Positions 1 to 9,851 of a stretch of DNA of 56,090 bases are shown here, one piece after another. Below the pieces are notes generated by a model, which did not search any database, was not told the DNA's origin, and saw nothing but the letters and a program-made list of their open reading frames with translations. This DNA is from SAR86 cluster bacterium AG-313-N18 (lineage in GTDB: Bacteria > Pseudomonadota > Gammaproteobacteria > Magnimaribacterales > D2472): NCBI GenBank assembly GCA_003283765.1, contig QBVY01000006.1, positions 1 to 56,090 on the forward strand, written 5' to 3'. The translations under genes were made by a program, and so were the position numbers. How positions within the stretch are numbered: position 1 is the stretch's first letter; every line of letters begins with the position of its first letter.

Positions 1-950
1 GAGATGTTTTTTTTGCTGTGCGCACCTTTCCTGAGTATGGAAAACTGTCAAACAAAAATATCGATGATTTGAATCCAGGATCTAGAATTGAAGAGGATGG
101 CTCTAAAAAAGATCCGTTGGATTTCGTGCTATGGAAAAGCGCTAAACCAAATGAACCATCATGGGACTCTCCTTGGGGTCTGGGAAGACCTGGCTGGCAT
201 ATTGAATGTTCAGTCATGTCATTAGAAAACTTAGGGAAGCATTTTGACATCCATGGCGGAGGCCCAGATTTATTATTTCCTCATCATGAGAATGAAATAG
301 CGCAATCTGAATGCGCTTCTGATCATAAATTTGCAAACTATTGGATTCATTCAGGATTACTAAAAATTAATGGTGAAAAAATGTCAAAGTCTTTGGGTAA
401 TTTTGCAATGCTAAAAGATTTATTTGCTTCCTATCACCCGGAGGTCATCCGATATTACTTAATCTCTAGCCACTATAGAAGCTCTCTTAATTTTGACAGC
501 GAATCTCTTGATCAAGCGCGATCAGCTTTAACAAGACTGTATCAGGCTGTATCAGTTGCACCATCACAAGAGTCAGATTTGCATGATGATAGCGTTAAAG
601 AATTTATACACTCAATGAATGATGATTTGAATACTCCAGAAGCATTGAGCACACTCTTTGGATTAGCAAAATCAATTAATAGCAGTCAAGACACTAAAGA
701 TCAGAGTATGTATGCATCAACCATGAGAGAATTGGGTAAAGTTTTAGGGCTCCTTAATGATAGCTCTGAAGCTTTTCTTCAGTATGGCGCTAAGTTAACT
801 GATGAGGAAATTAGTAAGAAAATAGAGGAAAGAAATCAGGCAAGAGATAATAAGGATTTTCAAAAAGCTGATCAGATAAGAGATCAGCTAGCAGCTCAAG
901 GTATTTTGCTTGATGACTCTAGCGATGGGACTAGTTGGAAGAAATCTTAA
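1..950 (+). CDS. cysS: Cysteinyl-tRNA synthetase, 5'-truncated by window edge
   Basis: Charges tRNA-Cys with cysteine in the cytoplasm. The reading frame is open from base 3 (…DVFFAVRTFPEYGKLS), so the N-terminal part with the HIGH motif lies before the window. A GTG at base 18 is not the real start. Counting from that GTG, the class I KMSKS loop is at residues 121-125 (GEKMSKSLGN). The zinc ligands expected from the E. coli enzyme appear as Cys64 (HIECS), His89 and Glu93 (FPHHENE). The C-terminal DALR-type helical domain and the anticodon-binding tail are present. The stop overlaps by 4 bases the end of the convergent SDR gene. The identification is secure. Confidence 0.96.
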   Translation, partial: DVFFAVRTFPEYGKLSNKNIDDLNPGSRIEEDGSKKDPLDFVLWKSAKPNEPSWDSPWGLGRPGWHIECSVMSLENLGKHFDIHGGGPDLLFPHHENEIAQSECASDHKFANYWIHSGLLKINGEKMSKSLGNFAMLKDLFASYHPEVIRYYLISSHYRSSLNFDSESLDQARSALTRLYQAVSVAPSQESDLHDDSVKEFIHSMNDDLNTPEALSTLFGLAKSINSSQDTKDQSMYASTMRELGKVLGLLNDSSEAFLQYGAKLTDEEISKKIEERNQARDNKDFQKADQIRDQLAAQGILLDDSSDGTSWKKS

Positions 951-1816
951 TCATCTTCTTGTAAGTCCTCAATAACAGATTCGATACCAGTTGAGCCCAT
1001 ATTCATTCCAACCACTCTTTCGATTCCCATTTTTGAATAGTGCTCAGCTGCATCTACCATCAATCCTGAATTGTCTAGAGTGAGGCCACCATCAACGCAA
1101 AGATTAATTCCAGTAATAAATCTTGATTCATCTGATGCAAGAAATAATGCTGTGTATGCAATATCAATTGGCATACCAAAATCTTTAATGGGTTGCTCAA
1201 GCTTGCTATCTTCAATTGCCGTTGCCAGCAGAGGTGTGTTTATTGTTCCTGGTGAAATAGCATTTACCCTTATTTTGAATTCACCGAGTTCAATAGCAGC
1301 ATTTTTACAAAAATTTATGACTCCAGCTTTTGCAGCAGAATAAGCAAGCGGACCAGATCCACCCCCCATGCCTGCAATTGATGCTGTATTAATAATAGAG
1401 CCTCCTGATATATTCTTTTTCATAACTCTAGCAGCGTATTTTGAACCTAGAAAAACAGACTTTAAAAGTATCTGAAATGATTTATCCCATTCAGCTTCAT
1501 TTATATGAGTAATAGGGCCCACTGCGCCACCAATACCTGCATTATTAAAAAGGATATGCAACCCACCAAAATGATCAATCGCAAGATTAATCATGCTTTC
1601 GATATCACTTTCTAATGAAACATCAGTGATAGATATGCATGCATTAGAATCAAGTTTTTTTTGTTTGATAATTTCAAAAGTTTCCTCAAGAGTCTCGTTA
1701 TTTATATCGGCTAAAACAACCTTAGCACCATGCTCTAAAAATAATAGCGCAGTTTCTTTACCAATTCCGCTTCCAGCGCCTGTTATCACCGCAACCTTAT
1801 CTTGTAATCTTTTCAT
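947..1816 (-). CDS. Short-chain dehydrogenase/reductase (SDR), 289 aa
   Basis: Classical SDR oxidoreductase that uses NAD(P)(H). The Rossmann glycine motif TGAGSGIG is near residues 12-19, NNAG at about 91-94, and the catalytic Ser and YxxxK (YSAAK) are in the middle. A PG motif (AISPGTINTP) follows the active site. It is about 35 residues longer than a minimal SDR, because an acidic C-terminal tail follows the usual GG-containing end. The substrate cannot be told from sequence. It converges on cysS with a 4-base overlap and has no obvious operon partner. Steroid-type SDRs look like this too, but the gene is 24 kb from the steroid cluster, so that link would be guesswork. Confidence 0.88.
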   Translation of the reverse strand: MKRLQDKVAVITGAGSGIGKETALLFLEHGAKVVLADINNETLEETFEIIKQKKLDSNACISITDVSLESDIESMINLAIDHFGGLHILFNNAGIGGAVGPITHINEAEWDKSFQILLKSVFLGSKYAARVMKKNISGGSIINTASIAGMGGGSGPLAYSAAKAGVINFCKNAAIELGEFKIRVNAISPGTINTPLLATAIEDSKLEQPIKDFGMPIDIAYTALFLASDESRFITGINLCVDGGLTLDNSGLMVDAAEHYSKMGIERVVGMNMGSTGIESVIEDLQEDD

Positions 1817-1923
1817 TTAGTGATTATTACCGAAAGCCTATCAAAATAAAAATAAAGTTTTGTAAACGAGACATCATGCATGAGTTGAACAAATAGATTA
1901 AAATCGAGGATTGGCTAAAAGAA

Positions 1924-1998
1924 TGGCTCCCTGACGTGGGATCGAACCACGGACCAATTGATTAACAGTCAACTGCTCTACCGCTGAGCTATCAGGGA
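1924..1998 (-). tRNA. tRNA-Asn (GTT)
   Basis: Read on the minus strand, the acceptor arm TCCCTGA pairs with TCAGGGA, followed by discriminator G and an encoded CCA. The anticodon stem-loop TTGACTGTTAATCAA has anticodon GTT. The D-arm (AGCTCAGCGGTAGAGC) and T-arm (TTCGATC) are canonical. It lies between the SDR and uvrB. Confidence 0.97.
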
Positions 1999-2044
1999 AC
2001 AAGTTGAGAATTATAAATTAAAATTCATAAAGTAAAACAGGATA

Positions 2045-4054
2045 ATGACAAAAAATTTAACCGTTACATCTCCGTTTGAGCCTGCTGGAAGTCAGCCAAC
2101 AGCTATAAAAACTCTTGTAAACGGCTTAAATGATGGACTGCTGCATCAAGTATTGCTTGGTGTAACAGGATCAGGAAAGACTTATACCATGGCTAAAATT
2201 ATTGAATCAACCCAAAGACCTGCTGTGGTCATGGCTCCAAATAAAACATTAGCCGCCCAATTATATGGAGAACTTAAAGACTTTTTCCCAAAAAATTCTG
2301 TAGAGTATTTCGTTTCATACTATGATTATTACCAGCCTGAAGCATACGTACCTACTTCAGATACTTACATTGCAAAAGATGCATCTGTTAATGAGCATAT
2401 TGAACAAATGCGTCTCTCTGCAACCAAGGCTTTGCTTGAAAGAAATGACACGATAGTTGTAGCTACTGTATCAGCCATATATGGTTTGGGTGCCCCTGAA
2501 TCTTATCTGAACATGATTTTGCATTTAGATCGAGGTGACACAATTGATCAGAGAAGTATTCTGCGCCGCTTATCTTCAATGCAGTACACTCGAAATGATA
2601 TTGATTTTAGGCGCGCAACTTTTAGAGTTCGCGGAGATGTCATTGATATATATCCAGCTGATTCAGAGCGAGATGCCCTAAGAATAGAATTATTCGGAGA
2701 TGAGATCGAGCGCTTACTCTGGATAGATCCATTGACTGGTGAAGTCATCAATGAAACGCCTCGAGCAACAATTTACCCAAAAACTCACTATGTAACACCC
2801 AAAGAGACAGTTTTGGACTGCTTAAAAACAGTTCGAGAGGAATTAAAAGAGAGGATTAAGTTCTTAAAAGATAATGATAAGTTGGTTGAGGCGCAAAGGT
2901 TACAGGAGAGAACTACATACGATTTAGAAATGATGCAAGAGCTTGGATATTGCCAAGGCATAGAGAATTATTCACGCTATCTTTCGGGGCGTAATCCAGG
3001 AGAGCCACCGCCATGTCTCTTTGATTATTTACCAAAAAATGCAATAGTTTTTATGGATGAATCTCACGTCTCAGTTCCTCAAATTGGAGGCATGTATAAA
3101 GGCGATCGATCTCGAAAAGAAACTCTAGTTGATTACGGATTTAGATTGCCATCTGCTTTAGATAATCGCCCGCTAAGATTTGAAGAATGGGAAGATGTTA
3201 CGCCACAAAAAATTTATGTCTCTGCAACTCCTGGAAAATATGAGTTAGAGCATTCTGATAATATGGCTGAATTATTGGTAAGACCAACTGGCCTGATTGA
3301 CCCAGAGATTGAAATTAGACCGGCAACTTCTCAAATCGATGATGTAATTGGTGAATGCAATGAAAGAGCAGCTTTAAAAGAAAGAGTTTTGATTACAACT
3401 CTTACAAAGCGTATGGCTGAGGATTTAACTGATTATTTAGATGAAAATGGCATTAGAACTCGATATATGCACTCTGATGTAGACACAGTCGAGAGAACTG
3501 AAATTATTAGAGATTTAAGATTGGGCCATTTTGACGTTTTAGTAGGGATTAATTTATTACGAGAGGGTTTAGATATTCCTGAAGTTAGTTTAGTGGCAAT
3601 ACTAGATTCCGATAAAGAGGGGTTTTTAAGGTCAGAAGTTACGCTCATTCAGACAGTTGGAAGGGCTGCAAGAAATATTCGAGGCAAGGCAATCATGTAT
3701 GCCGATAAGATTACAGGTTCAATGCAGCGAGCCATGGACGAAATGTCAAGAAGGAGAGAAATACAAGTTAAATTTAATAAGGATAACAACATTACTCCAA
3801 CCTCAATTGTAAAAGATATTAAAGATGTCATGGAGGGAGCAAGGGTTACCAAGCAAGCAAAGAAAACCAAACCTCAGTATTTTGAAAAAGAACTCCCTTT
3901 TAAAATTAAAAATGAATCACCAGATGAGATTTCAACCTCAATAAGCAAGCTTGAAGAACAGATGTATATTTACGCCAAAGAAACTGAGTATGAGAAAGCT
4001 GCATTTTGTAGAGACCAAATTAAGAGTCTTAAGTGGCAGTTACTTAATTCTTAA
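2045..4054 (+). CDS. uvrB: Excinuclease ABC subunit B
   Basis: Damage-verification helicase subunit of UvrABC nucleotide excision repair. It is 669 aa, close to E. coli UvrB (673). The Walker A motif (GVTGSGKT) is near residues 39-46. The beta-hairpin region ([12 protein letters not shown]) that clamps one DNA strand follows, and the DEAH-type box here reads DESH. Helicase motif VI (QTVGRAARN) and a C-terminal UVR domain ([23 protein letters not shown]) that contacts UvrC are present. ATG start with a short 5' gap after tRNA-Asn. It stands alone, converging on the transglycosylase gene 8 bases downstream. Confidence 0.98.
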   Translation: MTKNLTVTSPFEPAGSQPTAIKTLVNGLNDGLLHQVLLGVTGSGKTYTMAKIIESTQRPAVVMAPNKTLAAQLYGELKDFFPKNSVEYFVSYYDYYQPEAYVPTSDTYIAKDASVNEHIEQMRLSATKALLERNDTIVVATVSAIYGLGAPESYLNMILHLDRGDTIDQRSILRRLSSMQYTRNDIDFRRATFRVRGDVIDIYPADSERDALRIELFGDEIERLLWIDPLTGEVINETPRATIYPKTHYVTPKETVLDCLKTVREELKERIKFLKDNDKLVEAQRLQERTTYDLEMMQELGYCQGIENYSRYLSGRNPGEPPPCLFDYLPKNAIVFMDESHVSVPQIGGMYKGDRSRKETLVDYGFRLPSALDNRPLRFEEWEDVTPQKIYVSATPGKYELEHSDNMAELLVRPTGLIDPEIEIRPATSQIDDVIGECNERAALKERVLITTLTKRMAEDLTDYLDENGIRTRYMHSDVDTVERTEIIRDLRLGHFDVLVGINLLREGLDIPEVSLVAILDSDKEGFLRSEVTLIQTVGRAARNIRGKAIMYADKITGSMQRAMDEMSRRREIQVKFNKDNNITPTSIVKDIKDVMEGARVTKQAKKTKPQYFEKELPFKIKNESPDEISTSISKLEEQMYIYAKETEYEKAAFCRDQIKSLKWQLLNS

Positions 4055-4062
4055 TTCTAGCT

Positions 4063-4776
4063 TTAACTACAATTTTGAGCTAACAGAAGATAATAATAAT
4101 CTCTAACTCTTTCTACAAAATCGACCGTCTGCTGGCCCCTAGAATAGTTTTCTGAATCCATTGAGGTCTTCAAATTTAGTAAATATCCCTCCAAATCCAG
4201 CCACGTCACTTCAATTGGTTTTTTATCTATTGCATCAATCGCATTTCTAATATTAGTGGTGCCTAAATTATAGGAAGCTAATATAAATGCAATTTTGTCA
4301 CCAGATGAAGTTCCATAGTTAGTACTTAATTTAAGATCAGAAATGTATTGTGCTCCGCCATAAATACTTTGAATTGGATCTAAACGATTTGTAACACCCA
4401 CTGATGCCGCTGTGGGGAGTGTTAACATCATCATGCCTTTAACTTGGGTTGCTGACCGAGCTTTTGGATTCCATTGCGATTCCTGAAAAGCAACAGCAGC
4501 AAGAAGCTCCCACTCAATATCAAATGTTTGCGCAGCTTCAATAAAATCATTTTTGTATTTTAAGAATCTTGATTTTTTTAATTCATCAAATTTCTTTTTT
4601 TCAAAATCACTAAGCCTTGAGAAAGAATATAATTTCTCATTAATTATGTTGCAATAAACTGATACAGGAGTGTTTGTAGGTTCTTTTGTGCAGGAATAGA
4701 GACCTGAAATCAAGATGAAAATAATTGAGTTTTTTGCAAGGAATTGCATGGTTTTTATTTTTTTAACTTTAAACAT
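4063..4776 (-). CDS. Membrane-bound lytic transglycosylase-like lipoprotein (SLT fold)
   Basis: Probable peptidoglycan lytic transglycosylase anchored in the outer membrane. The N-terminus has a hydrophobic segment ending in a lipobox (GLYSC, Cys at residue 29), so it should be a lipoprotein. A second Met at residue 10 would give a more standard 20-residue signal and may be the true start. The SLT catalytic glutamate is in AVAFQESQWNP, followed by SATQVKGMMMLT, the family's usual GLMQ/GMMMLT block. ASYNLG and the C-terminal YYYLL match MltF-type catalytic domains. At 237 aa it lacks the N-terminal periplasmic binding-protein domain of full MltF, so it is a catalytic-domain-only version. Confidence 0.86.
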   Translation of the reverse strand: MFKVKKIKTMQFLAKNSIIFILISGLYSCTKEPTNTPVSVYCNIINEKLYSFSRLSDFEKKKFDELKKSRFLKYKNDFIEAAQTFDIEWELLAAVAFQESQWNPKARSATQVKGMMMLTLPTAASVGVTNRLDPIQSIYGGAQYISDLKLSTNYGTSSGDKIAFILASYNLGTTNIRNAIDAIDKKPIEVTWLDLEGYLLNLKTSMDSENYSRGQQTVDFVERVRDYYYLLLAQNCS

Positions 4777-4815
4777 CCTTATAATTAATTATTACAATAT
4801 TTTACTAGAGAGCTA

Positions 4816-7800
4816 GTGTCAAAAAATCTTAATTTGCTGCTTCAAGGTCCCTCAAGTTTTTCGCCGTCAAAAATTTCATCTCTTAACTTTGAGCTGAATT
4901 CAGCAAATGATTCTCCTATTGCAGGATTAAATATTTATGAATTTTATTCCGTAGATATAAATGAAGATTTTTCTGATCATGGAAAATTATTCGAGCTATT
5001 AAGTTCTAAAGAAACCATCAATTTGCCTAATTTTTATATTGGTCCAAGATCTGGAACCATCAGCCCATGGGCCTCCAAAACAAGCGAAATAATAACTAAC
5101 GTTGGTATTCAAGGTGTCAATAGGATTGAAAAGTATCTTGGCTGCTTTATTAAAAACAATATTGCTGTAGCTAATTTGAACTTGTCATGTTTATTTGATC
5201 GCATGACTCAAGAAATCTTCATGAGTGCAAAAGATATTGCTTTAGTTAGCACAGCTCTGAAAAGAAAACCTTTGATTCATATTGATATTTCAAAAGGAGC
5301 CAAAGATTCTCTGGTTAAAGCAAATCAAGATTTAGGATTAGCATTATCTGAAGAAGAAATTAATTATTTGGATAATTTTTATTCATCTGCATCTCGCAAT
5401 CCAACCGATGCTGAGTTAATGATGTTTGCCCAAGCAAATTCAGAGCATTGTAGACACAAAATATTTAATGCTGCTTGGATAATAAATTCTATTTCTCAAG
5501 AAAAATCTTTGTTTGACCTTATTAAAAAAACTAGCAAAGGAAATAAACCAGATTTGATTTCAGCTTATAAAGATAATGCTGCTGTTATTTCAGGGGCTGA
5601 GGTGATGACGCTGAATAGAAATTTAAAAAATTACTATAGTTTTTCTTCTGAAAAAATTAATTCAACTTTAAAAGTTGAAACTCACAATCATCCTACAGCT
5701 ATTTCTCCTTTTCCAGGAGCTGCAACCGGTTCTGGTGGAGAAATAAGAGATGAGGGTGCAACAGGCTCTGGTGCAAAACCTAAAATGGGATTAGTTGGTT
5801 TTAATGTCTCCAATCTTAGATTAGAGGACTTTCCTCGTGCATGGGAACAAACTCCGCACATACCCTCAAGAATTGCCTCTCCTCTGCAAATTATGATTGA
5901 GGGGCCTATTGGTGCGGCAGCATTTAATAATGAGTTTGGACGACCCAGCACTGTTGGTTACTTTAGAGTCTTTGAACAACCCTTTGATAATAATAAAACT
6001 TATGGATATCACAAACCAATAATGTTAGCTGGAGGAATTGGTGAGATAAAAGATAGAAATAGCATCAAAAATCCAATAGAGGCTGATGATTTGGTTGTTG
6101 TTCTGGGTGGTCCGTCAATGCTTATAGGATTAGGTGGTGGGGCGGCTTCATCCATGTCTTCTGGTGAAAGTGATGAAGATCTTGACTTTGCTTCTGTGCA
6201 AAGAGAAAACGCTGAAATGGAGAGAAGATGCCAGGAGGTAATTAATCAATGCACCTTTGAATCACCAAATCTCATTGAATTTATTCACGATGTTGGAGCA
6301 GGAGGTCTTTCAAATGCAATTCCTGAATTAGCCAAAGACTGCAATTTAGGTGTTGCTATTGACTTAAGCTTGATACCTGTTGCTGACCCAAGCCTTTCTC
6401 CCATGGAGGTTTGGTCAAACGAATCTCAAGAGCGTTATGTTTTAGCAATCAAAAAATCAAACAAAGTGATTTTTGAAAATATATGTCGAAGAGAACGATG
6501 TCCAGTTGCATTTGTGGGCGAAACCACTTCATCGGATGCAGTAGAACTTTATGATTCTGAAAGAGATGAATTCCCTGTTAAAGTTCCATTATCAATGCTG
6601 TTTGGTGACTTGCCTATTTCTAACATAGAGATTAATCAATCAACACCCAAGCAAATAATTGATTCTATTAATTATGATTTAGATTTATCTGAAGCAATTC
6701 AGAGAGTGCTTTCTCATCCCTCGGTGGCTTCAAAATCCTTTTTAATTACTATTGGAGATAGGACTGTTGGTGGATTAGTTGCTCGTGATCAACTGGTAGG
6801 AAGATATCAAGTACCTACTTCAAACTATGCGATGTCCACTAAATCATTTCTTAGTAATGAAGGAGATGTTTTGTCAATTGGAGAAAAGCCAACATTGGCA
6901 CTTAAAAATCCAGCAGCATCCATGAGGATGGCTTTAGCTGAGGCATTAATGAACTTAATCTCTGCCCCAATTAAGAATCTAGATCTAGTTAGGCTTTCTG
7001 CAAATTGGATGGCAGCCTGCGGAGATGAAGAAGAGAATTTTGCCTTAAGGCAGGGAGTTGAAGCTCTGTCAAAGATTTGTATTGAGCTAGGAATAGCTAT
7101 ACCAGTAGGCAAGGATTCTTTGTCCATGAGAACTAAGTGGAATGAAGATGATCAAGAGCTTCAAGTAAAGAGCCCTTTGTCAGGTGTCATTACTGCTATG
7201 GCTCCAGTTGAAGACGTATCATTGGCCATAACAACTGAATTTAAAGAAGATGGTTCGAAAGATCTATATCATTTATTTTTGAATGATCAATCTAGATTAG
7301 GCGGCTCGATTTTTGAGGAAGTCACCTCTTCAAGCATTCAAAAGGTCCCAGACATTGACAATGTTAAAGCATTTAAAACTTTGTTTAATTCAATTCAGGA
7401 GTTAATAGAACGAGGCTGGATCGTTGCCTTGCATGATATCTCTGACGGAGGATTATTTACTGCTGCTGCAGAATTATCATTTACTAATAAAATTGGAATT
7501 GAGATTTTCATTCCAGAAAATTTTCAAAATGAATGCAAGATGCAATATCTTTTTGCTGAGGAAACAGGGGCTATTATTCAATTTCATAACGAGTTTGAAG
7601 ATCAAGCAATAGATTTTCTGAAACAAACAAACATTGAATATCGAAAGTGTGCTACGCAAAAATCTGATGCGCAGATTTCAATTTCCTTAAATAATAAAAT
7701 TGAATTTTCCGATTCAGTAGTAAATTTAGAAAAGATCTGGAATGAAACCTCCTTCTCAATCAAATCTACCAGGGATAATCCAAAGAGCGCAAAAGCAGAG

Positions 7801-8670
7801 TATGATCTAATTGAAAGATTTGATGATCAAGGTTTGGTTGCCAAAGACAATTTTAAATTTTCTGCTCAATTACCTGTATTTAATAAAAATTTAAAACCAA
7901 AGGTAGCAATCTTCAGAGAGCAGGGAGTTAATGGTCAAAATGAAATGGCGGCAGCATTTATGTTAGCTGGTTTCGATGCATTGGATGTTCATATGCAAGA
8001 TCTTATTGATAATCCCAATTTGCTCTCAGAATTTCAGGGTTTGGCAGCTTGCGGCGGCTTTTCTTATGGTGATGTGCTCGGAGCGGGAGGAGGCTGGTCA
8101 TCAAGTATTAGCTATAATAATGCTGTAAGAGATTCATTCGAACAATTTTTTAATCGAGATGAAACTTTCACTTTTGGTGTTTGTAACGGATGTCAAATGC
8201 TATCTAATTTAAAAGATTTAATTCCAGGAGCAGAAAATTGGCCTAAATTTTTGTGGAATGAATCTGATCAATTTGAGGCACGTTTATCCCAAGTTACCAT
8301 TGCTAAATCTAAGTCAGTTTTGTTGGCAGGAATGGAGGGATGGCAAATTCCTGTTGCTGTTGCTCATGGTGAGGGTCGAGCTTCATTTAAAGGAGTGGCA
8401 CTTAAAAACCTTTCGGAGCAGAATCAGATCGCAGTCCAATTCACCGATCATGAGGGTGCTGTAGCTTCAGCGTATCCATTGAATCCAAATGGATCACCCG
8501 AAGGCATTACCGGACTTACCTCTAGAGATGGTAGAGCAACAATTATGATGCCTCATCCAGAAAGAGTTTTTAGATCTCAGCAACTATCTTGGAAATCATC
8601 AAAGTGGAAGGAGTATTCTCCATGGATGCAAATTTTTATAAATGCTTACAAGTTTAGCCAAGAAACCTAA
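4816..8670 (+). CDS. purL: Phosphoribosylformylglycinamidine synthase (FGAM synthetase, large form)
   Basis: Fourth step of de novo purine synthesis, an ATP- and glutamine-dependent amidation. At 1284 aa it is the long proteobacterial form that fuses the synthetase and the glutaminase. The order is N-terminal PurS-like region, AIR-synthase-type halves (ETHNHPTAISPFPGAATGSGGEIRDE near residues 287-312; the second half around AACGDEEENFAL), then a C-terminal class I glutamine amidotransferase with nucleophile Cys in GVCNGCQML and the catalytic His/Glu in MPHPERVFR. The start is GTG at 4816, preceded by GAGAG, 39 bases from the divergent transglycosylase gene. Confidence 0.98.
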   Translation: MSKNLNLLLQGPSSFSPSKISSLNFELNSANDSPIAGLNIYEFYSVDINEDFSDHGKLFELLSSKETINLPNFYIGPRSGTISPWASKTSEIITNVGIQGVNRIEKYLGCFIKNNIAVANLNLSCLFDRMTQEIFMSAKDIALVSTALKRKPLIHIDISKGAKDSLVKANQDLGLALSEEEINYLDNFYSSASRNPTDAELMMFAQANSEHCRHKIFNAAWIINSISQEKSLFDLIKKTSKGNKPDLISAYKDNAAVISGAEVMTLNRNLKNYYSFSSEKINSTLKVETHNHPTAISPFPGAATGSGGEIRDEGATGSGAKPKMGLVGFNVSNLRLEDFPRAWEQTPHIPSRIASPLQIMIEGPIGAAAFNNEFGRPSTVGYFRVFEQPFDNNKTYGYHKPIMLAGGIGEIKDRNSIKNPIEADDLVVVLGGPSMLIGLGGGAASSMSSGESDEDLDFASVQRENAEMERRCQEVINQCTFESPNLIEFIHDVGAGGLSNAIPELAKDCNLGVAIDLSLIPVADPSLSPMEVWSNESQERYVLAIKKSNKVIFENICRRERCPVAFVGETTSSDAVELYDSERDEFPVKVPLSMLFGDLPISNIEINQSTPKQIIDSINYDLDLSEAIQRVLSHPSVASKSFLITIGDRTVGGLVARDQLVGRYQVPTSNYAMSTKSFLSNEGDVLSIGEKPTLALKNPAASMRMALAEALMNLISAPIKNLDLVRLSANWMAACGDEEENFALRQGVEALSKICIELGIAIPVGKDSLSMRTKWNEDDQELQVKSPLSGVITAMAPVEDVSLAITTEFKEDGSKDLYHLFLNDQSRLGGSIFEEVTSSSIQKVPDIDNVKAFKTLFNSIQELIERGWIVALHDISDGGLFTAAAELSFTNKIGIEIFIPENFQNECKMQYLFAEETGAIIQFHNEFEDQAIDFLKQTNIEYRKCATQKSDAQISISLNNKIEFSDSVVNLEKIWNETSFSIKSTRDNPKSAKAEYDLIERFDDQGLVAKDNFKFSAQLPVFNKNLKPKVAIFREQGVNGQNEMAAAFMLAGFDALDVHMQDLIDNPNLLSEFQGLAACGGFSYGDVLGAGGGWSSSISYNNAVRDSFEQFFNRDETFTFGVCNGCQMLSNLKDLIPGAENWPKFLWNESDQFEARLSQVTIAKSKSVLLAGMEGWQIPVAVAHGEGRASFKGVALKNLSEQNQIAVQFTDHEGAVASAYPLNPNGSPEGITGLTSRDGRATIMMPHPERVFRSQQLSWKSSKWKEYSPWMQIFINAYKFSQET

Positions 8671-8680
8671 GTTTTTTTTA

Positions 8681-9217
8681 CTACCAGAGTTTTAAAGCCT
8701 CTTCTCTAAAAGGAAATTCACCAGACACAACATCATCAAAATAATACTTTAATGTCTTTGTAACTGTTGGAAATGCAATTTCATCCCATGGAATTTCGTC
8801 TTTTGTAAATAGCTTCACTTCAGAGCTTTCTGAAGTTGGGCCAAACTTTTCATCACCTAGGTTCGCTAAATAGAAAAAATGTACTTGACTAATATGAGTC
8901 AAACTAAACGCAGTATAGGGAGCAATAATTCTTGGTGAAGCTTGAGTTTCTTCTTTAGTTTCTCTTAGTGCTCCTTCTTGAAGTGTTTCAGCATTTTCCA
9001 TAAATCCTGCAGGCAATGTCCACCGACCGAAGCGGGGTTCTATATTTCTTTTGCACAAAAGGACCTGCTCATCTTTGATACATATCGTGCCAACAATAAG
9101 ATTTGGATTAGTATAAAAAATTGAACCGCAAGCAGAACATATATACCGTTTTAAATTGTCATCAGCTGGAACTTTGAAGTCAATTTGATCGCTTCCGCAT
9201 TTTGAACAATATCTCAA
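8681..9217 (-). CDS. Nudix hydrolase with N-terminal zinc ribbon
   Basis: Nucleoside-diphosphate-linked hydrolase of 178 aa. A four-cysteine zinc ribbon sits at the N-terminus (CSKCG … CSACG). The Nudix box follows as GFMENAETLQEGALRETKEE (G-x5-E-x7-REx2EE). This architecture resembles NudC-type NADH pyrophosphatases, but the protein lacks the NudC SQPWPFPxS signature, so an ADP-ribose or other NDP-sugar substrate is equally possible. It converges with purL (10-base gap) and diverges from a second Nudix gene. Confidence 0.9.
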   Translation of the reverse strand: MRYCSKCGSDQIDFKVPADDNLKRYICSACGSIFYTNPNLIVGTICIKDEQVLLCKRNIEPRFGRWTLPAGFMENAETLQEGALRETKEETQASPRIIAPYTAFSLTHISQVHFFYLANLGDEKFGPTSESSEVKLFTKDEIPWDEIAFPTVTKTLKYYFDDVVSGEFPFREEALKLW

Positions 9218-9246
9218 AAGTGCTCCTTTCTTAGAGAATAAAATGT

Positions 9247-9266
9247 CGTAAGAAGTTAAACTTACG
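9247..9266. promoter_or_regulatory. Inverted repeat upstream of CoA pyrophosphatase gene
   Basis: CGTAAG and CTTACG form a perfect 6-base inverted repeat with an 8-base spacer, ending 2 bases before the ATG at 9269. It fills the place where a ribosome-binding site would be, and no Shine-Dalgarno is visible. It could be an operator in this 51-base divergent gap, or a hairpin covering the start. Low confidence. Confidence 0.3.
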
Positions 9267-9268
9267 CA

Positions 9269-9847
9269 ATGATTGAAGAGATCAAGTATAAACTAAATTT
9301 GCATAATTCTGAAAAGCCAAGCGGCCAACCTCAGGCTTCAGTTTTAATAGCAATTTTAAATTATGGGAAATACATTGAATCCCCTGAAATAATCTTTACT
9401 CAGCGCTCAAGCCATCTTTCAACTCATTCAGGCGAAGTAAGTTTCCCTGGAGGTAAAGCTGATAAAACAGACCCAAGTCTTTTTGATACAGCCTTGAGAG
9501 AATCCAATGAAGAAATAAATCTTAATAGTAAAGATGTTACCGAGTTAGGTAAATTAAATTATCTTATCTCTCGTCACAAAATAGAGGTCAATCCCTTTAT
9601 AGCATCGGTTGACCACCCTCAAGCGCTTCAACCCAATGAGGAGATACAAGAGATTTTTACCGTTCCATTAGATTTTTTACTAGATCTAAAAAATATCCAA
9701 AGGGAAAACATTGAAAGGCATGGCAGTGTATGGCTAGTACCAACTTGGAACATTAAAGATCAAAAGATATGGGGCTTAACTGCGATGATTACAGTAAACT
9801 TTTTAAATGTGTGTTTTGATGCGAACATAGAGATATTAGAGGGTTAA
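9269..9847 (+). CDS. CoA pyrophosphatase-type Nudix hydrolase (NudL-like)
   Basis: 192 aa. The NudL/UPF0035 signature is visible: SGEVSFPGGKADKTDPSLFDTALRE (LLTxRSxxLxxHxGxVxFPGG type) leading into the Nudix box REsNEE. The family cleaves coenzyme A to 4'-phosphopantetheine and 3',5'-ADP. It starts a tight plus-strand run with the carbonic-anhydrase-like gene (4-base gap), the hydrolase gene (4-base gap) and alaS (overlap), and is probably co-transcribed with them. Confidence 0.88.
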   Translation: MIEEIKYKLNLHNSEKPSGQPQASVLIAILNYGKYIESPEIIFTQRSSHLSTHSGEVSFPGGKADKTDPSLFDTALRESNEEINLNSKDVTELGKLNYLISRHKIEVNPFIASVDHPQALQPNEEIQEIFTVPLDFLLDLKNIQRENIERHGSVWLVPTWNIKDQKIWGLTAMITVNFLNVCFDANIEILEG

Positions 9848-9851
9848 CTAG

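Noticed and set aside
18-20. GTG at base 18 as cysS start
   Set aside because: The frame continues to the window edge with residues that match the family, so the gene is truncated, not short.
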